A stretch of 64,000 bases of DNA from a bacterium. Its GTDB lineage: Bacteria; Acidobacteriota; Thermoanaerobaculia; Multivoradales; J023. The notes under the pieces were generated by a model, which saw nothing but the letters and a program-made list of their open reading frames with translations, ran no database searches and was not told the DNA's origin. The stretch is from NCBI GenBank assembly GCA_024226315.1, contig JAAELT010000419.1, positions 18,276-82,275 of the forward strand, given 5' to 3'. This document shows positions 52,632 to 59,734 of this stretch, piece after piece. Numbering within the stretch: position 1 is the first letter of the stretch; every line of letters begins with the position of its first letter. The position numbers were made by a program, and so were the translations under genes.

Positions 52632-52715
52632 ATGGAGTGGGGGCCGTTCGGTCCTAGCGGGAACTGGACTTCGAGACGGATCGGGCCGAAACGATACCGA
52701 TGGAAAGAAAGGTGA
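52632..52715 (+). CDS. Very small basic protein
   Basis: 27 residues (M-E-W-G-P-F-G-P-S-G-N-W-T-S-R-R-I-G-P), ATG eight bases after the previous stop, behind GAGGG. Basic, Trp-containing, and its stop lies three bases before the next ATG, so it is probably translated. Confidence 0.5.
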   Translation: MEWGPFGPSGNWTSRRIGPKRYRWKER

Positions 52716-52718
52716 ACG

Positions 52719-53057
52719 ATGGAGCAGCAATGTAAAACGTGCGGCGGCTGGCCGCCCATCCTCGGCGGCGAGCACGTCTGTCCGCCGAAGTGGCGAGCGT
52801 GGGCCGAGTGGCTCTTCGACGAGGCCGACCCAGACCCCGAGGAAGGCATGGTGGTCTACGCGCGCGATGCCGAGAGCGCGGCAGAGGCAGCTTTCGAGAA
52901 GTACGAAGAAGACGAGCCCGCGGGGTCCGAAGAAGAGGTGTTCATCGTCGAGCCTGGGGCCGGCGGCGAGCGCTCGCGGTGGACGGTTTACCGCGAGTAT
53001 AGCCCGACGTACCGGGCGGCGAGGAGCGAGAAGCCGGCGAAGGATTGCGAGCCATGA
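52719..53057 (+). CDS. Acidic zinc-motif protein
   Basis: 112 residues behind GAAAGAAAGGTG. C-K-T-C-G-G-W near 5-11 and H-V-C-P-P near 19-23 form a short zinc motif. A long acidic centre (D-E-A-D-P-D-P-E-E-G) follows. Might mimic DNA or bind a host protein; unrecognised. Confidence 0.55.
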   Translation: MEQQCKTCGGWPPILGGEHVCPPKWRAWAEWLFDEADPDPEEGMVVYARDAESAAEAAFEKYEEDEPAGSEEEVFIVEPGAGGERSRWTVYREYSPTYRAARSEKPAKDCEP

Positions 53058-53275
53058 CTCGTGAACGCCAGCTCCAGCGCGTGCTCGAGCGGATGGGCGG
53101 CCCCGCCGGCAGCCCGGTCGCCTTCGATCAGATACGCCACGTCGAGGAGGCGCTGGTGGCGTTGCTCAAGAAGCTTGCCGGCCGCAGTGAAGCCGCGGCG
53201 CTCAGGGGGCGGATGCTCTTCGGCGACTTCGGAGAGCGGGTGAAGGTACTGGCGAGGAGGGCGGTGGAGAAATGA
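53054..53275 (+). CDS. Small hypothetical protein
   Basis: 73 residues from the ATG at 53054 in an ATGA overlap. Helical with L-Q-R-V-L-E-R-M-G-G-P and H-V-E-E-A-L-V-A-L-L-K-K-L. Overlaps the next start. Unknown. Confidence 0.5.
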   Translation: MTRERQLQRVLERMGGPAGSPVAFDQIRHVEEALVALLKKLAGRSEAAALRGRMLFGDFGERVKVLARRAVEK

Positions 53276-53604
53276 GCGACCTTTCGAAGACTATCCGCGA
53301 GCTTGGCTGGAAGCCCGGCCCACGGTTCAGCGCGCCGCGCGAAACGCCCGGGGTCCTCAAAGCACAGTGGGGAAAGCTCCGAGGCTACGACCCCGACATC
53401 GTCTTCGCCGGCGGGGCGGGCACGAGCCGCGCCGATCGCTCGCTCCTCCACGGCGCCCTCTGTTGCGAGCGCGCCTATCCGAATCACAAATATCCTTTCG
53501 GGATCGGATGGGATCCGGCCCTGCTCCAAGAGTTGGCCGAGCGTGGATATGATCTCCGGACTCTGAAGTTCAGCATTCGAAAGCTGGTGGTGCGGGGTGG
53601 GTAG
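53272..53604 (+). CDS. Hypothetical protein
   Basis: 110 residues, ATG in an ATGA overlap. R-E-L-G-W-K-P-G-P-R at the start and a C-terminal half (L-L-Q-E-L-A-E-R-G-Y-D-L-R-T-L-K-F-S-I-R) that could form a helix-turn-helix-like pair. The HTH gene that follows overlaps its end. Confidence 0.55.
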   Translation: MSDLSKTIRELGWKPGPRFSAPRETPGVLKAQWGKLRGYDPDIVFAGGAGTSRADRSLLHGALCCERAYPNHKYPFGIGWDPALLQELAERGYDLRTLKFSIRKLVVRGG

Positions 53605-54184
53605 GCAAAGCACTCGCGACGCACAGATCGTCGCCGCCTACCCAGCCCGAACGATGGCGGAGATCGGGGCGGAGCACGGCGTGACTCGGCAGCGGGTGCA
53701 GCAACTGCTCGCCGACGCGGGCATCAAGGGGCTGAGCCATGCGGCCCGGCAGCGCGCACCCGTCGACGGCAAGCCGGAAGTGACGGGGCGAGGGCAGCGG
53801 CGGTGGAGCCGCGTCCGGCCCGTCGTGGCGCTCTCTCGCGCTTACCGGCGCGGCGAGGTCGACCAGGGGCCCGACGGGGTAGCCTTCCGCGATTGGCGGC
53901 CCGGCAAGGTGGTCAAGATTGGCGTCGTCGGGAACCAGCGGAAGACCTGGGGCCTCCGGTGGTTCCCGCGCCGGCCCCGCCGGGGCACTCTCCCCCGGGA
54001 GCAGGTGGAAAGTATTTCTCAGGCTTGGATAGACGGCACCTTACTGACCGGGGCCGATGGCGACTACGCCAGCAGCTGGCGACCTGGTCTCCGGATCCAC
54101 GCCTCAGCCATCGCCTCTCTGCGGCACCAGCACGGCGAGGAGATGTTCCCGGCGCGGAGCCCTGGGAGGCCCCGGCATGGGTAG
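53597..54184 (+). CDS. Helix-turn-helix protein
   Basis: 195 residues, GTG start. Residues 6-45 (A-Q-I-V-A-A-Y-P-A-R-T-M-A-E-I-G-A-E-H-G-V-T-R-Q-R-V-Q-Q-L) are a clear sigma-region-4-like HTH. The C-terminal 100 residues are basic with Trp residues and may bind DNA too. Probably a transcription regulator of late or middle genes; target unknown. Confidence 0.65.
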   Translation: MGRQSTRDAQIVAAYPARTMAEIGAEHGVTRQRVQQLLADAGIKGLSHAARQRAPVDGKPEVTGRGQRRWSRVRPVVALSRAYRRGEVDQGPDGVAFRDWRPGKVVKIGVVGNQRKTWGLRWFPRRPRRGTLPREQVESISQAWIDGTLLTGADGDYASSWRPGLRIHASAIASLRHQHGEEMFPARSPGRPRHG

Positions 54185-54377
54185 GCACCGGACCCCTGCC
54201 GAGCGGCGACGAGCAGCAGAAGGCGCCGTCCGCGATGGCGTGGCTGCGGCAGCCGGCCGCGCAAGGTGCGACGGCGAATCCATCCGTCGGTGGTGCCGAG
54301 AGTTCGGCCTGGAGCCCCGCAGGAGCCGCCAGGGGCCGCCGGGCCGGGCCGGCAAGATGGCGGAAGATTCTTCTTGA
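54177..54377 (+). CDS. Small basic HTH-like protein
   Basis: 66 residues, ATG overlapping the HTH gene by eight bases. Arg-rich, with R-C-D-G-E-S-I-R-R-W-C-R-E-F-G-L-E in a HTH-like arrangement. Its stop overlaps the TTGACA before the Phd-like gene. Confidence 0.5.
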   Translation: MGRHRTPAERRRAAEGAVRDGVAAAAGRARCDGESIRRWCREFGLEPRRSRQGPPGRAGKMAEDSS

Positions 54378-54379
54378 CA
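54374..54379 (+). promoter_or_regulatory. -35-like TTGACA before the second Phd-like gene
   Basis: Perfect -35 hexamer at 54374-54379 in the same position relative to the start as other isolated promoters, but no good -10 is present at 17-19 bp (CAAGAG, AAGAGT). Promoter only tentative. Confidence 0.3.
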
Positions 54380-54411
54380 GGGCCGAGGTGGATGTGCAAG
54401 AGTTAGAAATC

Positions 54412-54750
54412 ATGGAAGTGCCGCTCACAAAGCTCCGCCACGAACTGCCGCGCATCCTCGCCGCTGTCGAGGGCGGCGGCGAGCGAGCCGTGATCACGCG
54501 CAACGGCCGGCGGGTCGCCGTCCTGGTGTCGATCAACGAAGTAGAGCCGGTTCTTCTCGGCTACCCGAAGACCGACCCGCGTCAAGTCGAAGCCTGGTGC
54601 GTCTCTCTGTGTGAGATCAAGGCGGCCCTCGACGAGCCGCATAAGCTGGCCCTGTCCGACGGCAGGAAGACCCCGGTGGACACCCCCGAGGAGAAACTCC
54701 GGAGGATCCGGTCCTGCATGGGGGCGTGGCAAGAGGAGGCAGCCCGGTGA
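54412..54750 (+). CDS. Phd/YefM-type antitoxin-like protein
   Basis: 112 residues from the ATG at 54412; in-frame GTG codons at 54388 and 54394 are alternatives. M-E-V-P-L-T-K-L-R-H-E-L-P-R-I-L-A-A-V-E-G...A-V-I-T-R-N-G-R-R-V-A-V-L-V matches Phd-fold antitoxins. The C-terminal 60 residues are helical and would hold a toxin-binding segment. The following gene is a nuclease, not a known toxin, overlapping by four bases (GTGA). Second solitary Phd-like gene in this operon. Confidence 0.75.
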   Translation: MEVPLTKLRHELPRILAAVEGGGERAVITRNGRRVAVLVSINEVEPVLLGYPKTDPRQVEAWCVSLCEIKAALDEPHKLALSDGRKTPVDTPEEKLRRIRSCMGAWQEEAAR

Positions 54751-55427
54751 CCCACGACGAGCTCGTCGAGCGCGCCGCCCGGTGGCTACGAAACACCCGA
54801 AAGTGTGCCGCGGTCTTCACGGAACCGATCGCCTGGAAGGTCCGCGAGGTGCCCGATGCCATCGGATTCGACGCCAGCGGCCGGTCCATCGTCGTCGAGT
54901 GCAAGACGGTGCGCTCGGATTTCCACGGCGACCAGCAGAAGGTCTCTCGCCGGAGCGCCAGAAACGGCGGCCCGGCCCTGGGCGATGAGCGCTGGTATCT
55001 GGCAGGGCCTGGTGTGATCGCCGCGAGCGATAGCCTCCACGGCTGGGGGCTGCTGGAGTTGAAAGGCGACCGCTGCTACCGTCGGTCGGCGCCGACCCAT
55101 GAGCCCAGCGACGGCGTAGCGGAACGGGCGCTTCTGGTTGCCCTTGCCCGCCGGGGCGATGAGCCTTGGGGCGGGGAGAATACCGAGCGGCCAGCAGCGG
55201 AAACGTCGCGTCTCACGTTTCGCCTGCCCGCCGACGAGCACGCCAAGATGAAGGCGGCCGTGGCAGGGGCCGGCGAAACGATCGAGGCCGTCGGGCGCCG
55301 CTGGGTTCGCGCCTATCTAGCCTCTCCGGGGCACGAGACGTGCCGGCCGCTTACTCAACAGGAGATCCAAGAGGCCCGCGTCCTGGCCGACGACCCCACG
55401 GCGGCCGAGAAGGAGCGCCAGCCGTGA
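54747..55427 (+). CDS. MmcB-like PD-(D/E)XK nuclease fused to a ribbon-helix-helix-like C-terminus
   Basis: 226 residues, GTG start in a GTGA overlap. Asp 37 (V-P-D-A-I-G), Glu 51 and Lys 53 (V-E-C-K-T), then D-F-H-G-D near 58-62 form a PD-(D/E)XK site like MmcB. Residues about 150-195 (T-S-R-L-T-F-R-L-P-A-D-E-H-A-K-M-K-A) resemble a ribbon-helix-helix DNA-binding domain. The nuclease may be targeted by the fused domain. Coupled to a Phd-like gene upstream, so it could be the effector partner. Confidence 0.65.
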   Translation: MTHDELVERAARWLRNTRKCAAVFTEPIAWKVREVPDAIGFDASGRSIVVECKTVRSDFHGDQQKVSRRSARNGGPALGDERWYLAGPGVIAASDSLHGWGLLELKGDRCYRRSAPTHEPSDGVAERALLVALARRGDEPWGGENTERPAAETSRLTFRLPADEHAKMKAAVAGAGETIEAVGRRWVRAYLASPGHETCRPLTQQEIQEARVLADDPTAAEKERQP

Positions 55428-56155
55428 TGTTCGAGGTCCACCTGCTTCGCGTCGCCGAGCTGGCGAAGCTGACCGGCGTCGAGATCTTTGAGCTGATGAC
55501 GAACGCCCGTCACATCGCCGGGCGGTACTGGATGTTCGAAGGCGAGCCCGAGTTCCTGGGGGTAGCGTGCGAGGACCTGGCGGTCGGGTCTACCGAGGCT
55601 CATGGAGACATGGGCGGCCGCGAGTTCATCGCCCATGCCACGGACGTCTTCCACCACGACTTCGGCGATGATCCGCAGGGCTGGGAGATGGTGCGGGCAG
55701 AGCGGTGGTTCTCCTCGCGGCTGGCCGAGTCAAAGCCAGGCCCGGACCCGGCTCCGCCCAGCGATAAGGCGGCACAGCGGGGGGCGGCCGAGGTCGAGTG
55801 GGGGACCGACGTGTGGCAGTGGGTCTGCTCCGACGGCGATTGGCACTACTCCGCGGTCGCAACCTGCCCGCGGTGCGGCTGCAATCGGCCAGAGCCGCCA
55901 GCGGGCACCCGCACCGCGCTGGATGCCGCCGACCTGCTCGACCTCCATCCCGACCTGGCCGAGCTCGGCGAGGGCCGCGGCAAGCTCCACCGAGCACTTC
56001 GCCGGGTGATCCAGGCACTCTCGGCGGCCGACGACGAGGACCTCGGGCACAACCCCGACGGCGCCCGGCCGCTTCTCCAGGCGATCCTCGACGGCCGGGC
56101 CGCCGGCGGGCAGTGGCTACGAGAGTTCGCCCGGGAGGTGGTGCTCCGTGCCTGA
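55427..56155 (+). CDS. Hypothetical protein with zinc-ribbon
   Basis: 242 residues; ATG shares a base with the previous stop. The N-terminal 100 residues are alpha/beta (H-L-L-R-V-A-E-L-A-K-L-T-G-V-E-I-F-E-L). Near 130-152 W-V-C-S-D-G-D-W...C-P-R-C-G-C-N gives a four-Cys site. The C-terminal third is helical. Last gene before the structured RNA blocks. Confidence 0.6.
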   Translation: MFEVHLLRVAELAKLTGVEIFELMTNARHIAGRYWMFEGEPEFLGVACEDLAVGSTEAHGDMGGREFIAHATDVFHHDFGDDPQGWEMVRAERWFSSRLAESKPGPDPAPPSDKAAQRGAAEVEWGTDVWQWVCSDGDWHYSAVATCPRCGCNRPEPPAGTRTALDAADLLDLHPDLAELGEGRGKLHRALRRVIQALSAADDEDLGHNPDGARPLLQAILDGRAAGGQWLREFAREVVLRA

Positions 56156-56205
56156 CATACCCATGCCGACCCTCTGTCCGAGCGGCGGCCCCTTGCCTAT
56201 GACCG

Positions 56206-56796
56206 CCGGAACCTTCCAATCTGCCTGCCGCCCTCCGCCCGGCTCGCATACGCCCCCCTCGGGGTGGTGGGCAGGTTCGAGCGTTCCGGGCCACGCGCGG
56301 CCCCCTGCCGGACAGCCGGCTTCCGCGCTCCCTCTGGGGGGCGCGGCCCCATTGAACGCCAGCCCCGGCAATCTCGGGGTGCTGATGGGGGCGACAGCGA
56401 CACCGCCTCTGGCCGAGACCTCGCGGGCCAACACAGCGAGGGAGAGCTCCCCCGAGCCTTGGGCCACCCCCACGTCAAGCACCACGGCCGGCCAATCGGC
56501 CTACGCTTGTGGCGACGCGTGGGGGTCGTCGAGGGCTTCGGAGCAAAACAGGCTCCGCTCAGCCCCGGAAGAGGGAGCCCTCAAGCCTTCCACCTGTCAG
56601 CCTTGGACGATTCCTGCCGGGATAGAGCTGGGCGGCCGGCGGCGAGTGAGACCCCGCCGGGTGATCCCGCCGGGCACCCTGTCGGCCGCGCTTGATGAGC
56701 GGCAGGAATCGTCGAGGGCTCGCCGGGCAATAGGACTCGCCGGCGAAGACGGCCGGGCCGATCCGTGCTGCCGATCGGCGATGAGCCCGGGGGCCC
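56206..56796 (+). ncRNA. Large ornate structured RNA, block A (candidate new class)
   Basis: Gene-free 668-bp block (56156-56823). Stems: 56206-56212/56283-56289 (7 bp, enclosing 56224-56229/56270-56275); 56307-56311/56316-56320; 56347-56352/56385-56390 enclosing 56360-56367/56375-56384; 56466-56474/56518-56526 (9 bp) stacked on 56476-56480/56505-56509 and 56486-56490/56497-56501; 56531-56537/56576-56582 enclosing 56539-56544/56552-56557; 56599-56618/56701-56720 (20 positions, one mismatch, one G-U) enclosing 56632-56638/56683-56689; 56721-56726/56740-56745; and a terminal hairpin at 56758-56778. No frame in it looks coding. Scale recalls GOLLD/ROOL RNAs. Confidence 0.65.
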
Positions 56797-56823
56797 TCAC
56801 TTGGATCAGAACAGGAGAAAGCG

Positions 56824-57132
56824 ATGCCAGGGCTATGGGTGTTCGACGACAAGATCATTGGTGGCAAATTCCTCGTACTGCGCCGCGACGGCAGCAAGCC
56901 CAAGTGGCCCTACATAGTGCTCGGGGCCGCGGACCCAGCAGCGCCGGCTGGGCTTCTGGCCTATGCCGACAGGTGCGAAGAACTCGGATACGACCCGGAG
57001 TATGTCGAGGATGTGCGGCACGGGCTAACGGGTGCGTTCGAGTCGTATCGCGCAATGAACGACTCCCAGGATCCCACCTCGCCTCCGGATCGCGAGGACG
57101 ACCCGGAGATCATCGAGAAGATGATGGGATAG
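56824..57132 (+). CDS. Small protein encoded between the two structured RNA blocks
   Basis: 102 residues, ATG behind CAGGAGAAAGCG. L-W-V-F-D-D-K-I-I-G-G-K-F-L-V-L-R-R-D-G-S-K is beta-hairpin rich, followed by W-P-Y-I-V-L-G-A-A-D-P-A-A-P-A-G and a long helix (L-L-A-Y-A-D-R-C-E-E-L-G-Y). The C-terminus is acidic. It is flanked on both sides by structured RNA and may bind one of them, which is only an inference from position. Not recognised. Confidence 0.7.
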   Translation: MPGLWVFDDKIIGGKFLVLRRDGSKPKWPYIVLGAADPAAPAGLLAYADRCEELGYDPEYVEDVRHGLTGAFESYRAMNDSQDPTSPPDREDDPEIIEKMMG

Positions 57133-57138
57133 CCCTTT

Positions 57139-57702
57139 CGGCCGCATCCCCTGTCGAGGCTCCGGCCGCCGTGGCGGGGGTGGAGCGCCAGCATCGGCAA
57201 GCCGATCCGCACCGGGCTCCCTCCCCGGTGGCCGAGAGTGTACGGGGCTCTCGCTCCGCGGGTCGGCTTCCCGTTGCTGGCCGGTTCGACCAGCAGCAAG
57301 GTCGTCGAGGTCGCGGAGCTCTTCCCCGCGCCCTCGGAAACCCCGGCGACCTCGGCGGATTGTCCGTCGGGGCGCCACTCCTACCGGACCAGCGCCAACC
57401 CCCCGAGCCGCCATCCGGGCGGCGTCCGCTCGATATTCGGGGGGCTGGCGGTGACCCGGTCATTTCGATCGGAGCCATGAAACTTGGTGACGTGGAAGGT
57501 GGGCCAATGCGGCGGCAACATTCGGTATTCCGATGAATCACCACCCCCCGGGCAACCGGGGGATGGCTCTCGATCTCAGGGACGGCAGGAGTGCGGCCTT
57601 TCTGTTGGACGGTCGACTCTTCTCTCCTGCCGCCCCTGCGGCCGAGTAGCCGCACCCACCGTCGTGGTGGGTGGTGTACTCAGGCCCCGCCCCAGCGGGG
57701 CC
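57139..57702 (+). ncRNA. Large ornate structured RNA, block B (candidate new class)
   Basis: Gene-free 597-bp block (57133-57729). Stems: 57139-57144/57163-57168; 57210-57216/57224-57230; 57233-57238/57248-57253; 57254-57260/57312-57318; 57393-57406/57437-57450 (13 of 14 pair) enclosing 57407-57412/57418-57423 and enclosed by 57383-57387/57456-57460; a three-way junction closed by 57467-57478/57563-57575 with arms 57485-57490/57538-57543 and 57545-57551/57556-57562 (GCAA tetraloop); 57583-57591/57624-57632 (9 bp); 57637-57642/57649-57654; 57653-57660/57666-57673 (8 bp); 57683-57690/57695-57702 (8 bp). Ends 28 bases before the holin-like gene. Confidence 0.7.
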
Positions 57703-57729
57703 ATTCAATCCGACTCGAAAGGTAAAGCC

Positions 57730-58140
57730 GTGAAGATCATCCAAGGAGCGACTCTATTCCTGGCCCTCGCGGCGGCGGTTCTCGGCCGTGCCGTCGAATT
57801 CTCCGAAGAGCAGGTGCTCGCCCTGGCCCTCGCCGGCGCCGGCATCTACCAGCTGGTCGCTAGGTACGTCCTCCACCGCCAGGCGGCGGACCTTGGCCTG
57901 CCCGACCCGCGTATCTTCTACGGTGTCACGACGTCATGGATGGTACTGGCCAACGCTGTCCTTGCCTTGATCCTTCTCTTCGGCGGCGCGGCCCTGCCCC
58001 TGCCGGAGTGGACGTTCCAAGCCGCGCAGCTCCTGGCGTTCGCCGTTGGGCAGATGCGGCTCCAGGCCGCGAGCGCACGGGTGGGGACACGGAAAGAACT
58101 CGAAAGCCTCCGTGCGGTCGCAGGGTGGAGGCGGCGCTGA
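57730..58140 (+). CDS. Putative holin (multi-span membrane protein)
   Basis: 136 residues from the GTG at 57730, behind AAAGGTAAAGCC. Hydrophobic spans at about 5-22, 32-48, 67-85 and 96-110. A basic C-terminus follows. It is the first gene of a cassette with spanin-like genes and an M15 endolysin, so a holin is the natural reading. Topology is predicted by eye. Confidence 0.65.
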   Translation: MKIIQGATLFLALAAAVLGRAVEFSEEQVLALALAGAGIYQLVARYVLHRQAADLGLPDPRIFYGVTTSWMVLANAVLALILLFGGAALPLPEWTFQAAQLLAFAVGQMRLQAASARVGTRKELESLRAVAGWRRR

Positions 58141-58355
58141 TGATCGAGATCCTCTTCCCCGTCCTTACCTTCGCCCTGGGCGCGCTGCTCGGGGTACTAA
58201 TAGATACCATGGCGTTCCGCCGCAGGCTCCCGCTCCGGGACCGCCTCCCGCTGGCGTCGCCTGGGTGGGAGCCTGGGTGGAAGGTGACCACCTCCCGCCG
58301 CGTGCCCCGGGACGCGGGGGGCGCTGACGGAGCGGAGGAGGTGCCCGATGTGTGA
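58140..58355 (+). CDS. Small single-span membrane protein of the lysis cassette
   Basis: 71 residues; ATG shares a base with the holin stop. N-terminal span (I-E-I-L-F-P-V-L-T-F-A-L-G-A-L-L-G-V-L-I) then a basic, Pro/Gly-rich tail. Could be a second holin, antiholin or part of a spanin. Function inferred from place. Confidence 0.55.
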   Translation: MIEILFPVLTFALGALLGVLIDTMAFRRRLPLRDRLPLASPGWEPGWKVTTSRRVPRDAGGADGAEEVPDV

Positions 58356-58458
58356 AGTCCTCGAGCTGGCCTGGCTTCTGGCCCAGATCCTCTTCCCCCT
58401 GGGCCTCTTCATCCTCGGCGTCGCTATAGGGCGCTATTGGTTCCCGGTGGCGGAATGA
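58348..58458 (+). CDS. 36-residue membrane peptide of the lysis cassette
   Basis: ATG inside the end of the previous gene, behind GGAGGAGG. One span (L-A-W-L-L-A-Q-I-L-F-P-L-G-L-F-I-L-G-V-A-I-G) covers most of the peptide. Overlaps the lipoprotein start (ATGA). Probably a small holin-like or inner-membrane partner. Confidence 0.55.
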   Translation: MCEVLELAWLLAQILFPLGLFILGVAIGRYWFPVAE

Positions 58459-58835
58459 GCGGCACCTGGGTCCGCCCCGCCGTCATCCTTCTCGCCGCCC
58501 TCAGCCTTGCCGGCTGCAACTGGTGCGAGAGAGCGGCCGACCTCGCCCTCGCCATCGACGTGGCCGACGCCGCCTGCAAATCCGGGCTCGGCGGGGTCAC
58601 CGGGCGAGAGGATGCCTGCGGGTGGGTGGCGAAAGCCCAGAGGCACCTGCCGGCGCTCCAGGCCAGGTGCGCCGCTTGCCACGGCGGGTTGATGGCCGGG
58701 CCGCCGCCGGAGCTTGACCGCGACGACCGGGCAGAGCTCCAGCAGCTCCGCCGGGAGTACCGGCGGAACGAGAAGCGGTGGCTGCCGGCGTGGGAAGTGG
58801 CGGTCGCCAGCGCCGCCGCCGAGGAGGCGCGATGA
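58455..58835 (+). CDS. Lipoprotein, spanin-like
   Basis: 126 residues, ATG at 58455 in an ATGA overlap. Lipobox L-A-G-C near residue 20 after a hydrophobic run. The mature part has C-H-G-G and other Cys pairs and a helical C-terminus (E-L-Q-Q-L-R-R-E-Y-R-R-N-E-K-R-W). Next to holin and endolysin genes, it could be the outer-membrane subunit of a spanin pair for final disruption of a Gram-negative envelope. Confidence 0.6.
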   Translation: MSGTWVRPAVILLAALSLAGCNWCERAADLALAIDVADAACKSGLGGVTGREDACGWVAKAQRHLPALQARCAACHGGLMAGPPPELDRDDRAELQQLRREYRRNEKRWLPAWEVAVASAAAEEAR

Positions 58836-59428
58836 GCGACGCCATCTCCGCCCCTCCCTGGCGCGGCGCGCTCGTCAGCGAGCCGGTTGCCGTGCGCCTG
58901 CCGGCGACTCTCACCGAACACCTCGAGGGCCTTCAGCTCCGGCACTTCTCGCCGGACGAAATCATCCGCGCCTGCGGCGGCGGCGAACCGCCGTGGCACC
59001 TCTGGGGGAACATCGTCCCGACGCTGATCGTCGCCGACGCGGCCCGGGAGGCGATCGGCCGGCCGACCAAGATCACGTCCGCGTGGCGGTCAGACGAGTA
59101 CAACTGGCAGAATGGCGGCAAGGAGTATTCCCAGCATCCCACCTTCACGGCTCTCGACCTTGCCGTCCTGGTCGGGAGCTGGAAGGCCCGGGCGCAGCGC
59201 GAGCTACAGGACCTACTGGCATCGTGGCGCGGACGGCGGTTCTTCTCGCCCGTGCCGTTCAAGCGCGTCGAGGTGGACTGCGTGCCGTTCGCCCCGCTCG
59301 ACACCTGCGCCGGATGCTACTCGTTCATCTTCGAGGGCGGGATCGGCAGGTACCCGGCCCCGGGATGGCCGAAGTTTTTCACCCACCTCGACACCCGGGG
59401 GATTCGGGCGGATTGGGGGGCGCGGTGA
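58832..59428 (+). CDS. Endolysin, M15-type D,D-peptidase (zinc)
   Basis: 198 residues, ATG in an ATGA overlap. I-T-S-A-W-R-S-D-E-Y-N near 81-91, S-Q-H-P-T-F-T-A-L-D-L-A-V with His 102 and Asp 109, and F-T-H-L-D-T-R-G with His 185 are the zinc ligands and surrounding motif of peptidase M15 (D-Ala-D-Ala carboxypeptidase-like) endolysins that cut peptidoglycan cross-links. No signal peptide is seen, so it needs the holin. Confidence 0.8.
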   Translation: MSDAISAPPWRGALVSEPVAVRLPATLTEHLEGLQLRHFSPDEIIRACGGGEPPWHLWGNIVPTLIVADAAREAIGRPTKITSAWRSDEYNWQNGGKEYSQHPTFTALDLAVLVGSWKARAQRELQDLLASWRGRRFFSPVPFKRVEVDCVPFAPLDTCAGCYSFIFEGGIGRYPAPGWPKFFTHLDTRGIRADWGAR

Positions 59429-59706
59429 GCACGAGGCAACCACGGACGAAGGAAGAGGCGTTCGCCGCAGGCGCGATAGAGAAGCTCGGGCCGGTCGCCG
59501 ATGGGACCAACACCGGCGTGATCATCTTCGCCTTCGGCTACGGAGAAGGCGGGAGCATGGGATACGCAGCAACCTGCCGTCGCGAAGACGGCGCCGCGGC
59601 GCTTGTCGAATGGCTCGAACATCAATCCCCTGAGATTCTACGCCAGGCCGTGAGGCGCTGGCAGATGCGCGGGCGGCTCGGCCAGGGGGCGGAAAGGATT
59701 CAATGA
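59425..59706 (+). CDS. Small hypothetical protein after endolysin
   Basis: 93 residues, GTG start in a GTGA overlap. N-terminal R-Q-P-R-T-K-E-E-A-F-A-A-G-A-I-E-K-L and a beta-rich centre (T-G-V-I-I-F-A-F-G-Y-G-E-G-G). Unknown. Confidence 0.55.
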   Translation: MSTRQPRTKEEAFAAGAIEKLGPVADGTNTGVIIFAFGYGEGGSMGYAATCRREDGAAALVEWLEHQSPEILRQAVRRWQMRGRLGQGAERIQ

Positions 59707-59734
59707 TGGCCACCCTATCGCGGAAAGGCAAAGA

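Noticed and set aside
56148..57536. 462-codon plus-strand frame through both hairpin blocks
   Set aside because: It crosses the embedded 102-residue gene in another register, is rich in Arg/Pro/Gly/Ser with no domain, and its codons follow the structured DNA rather than a protein pattern.
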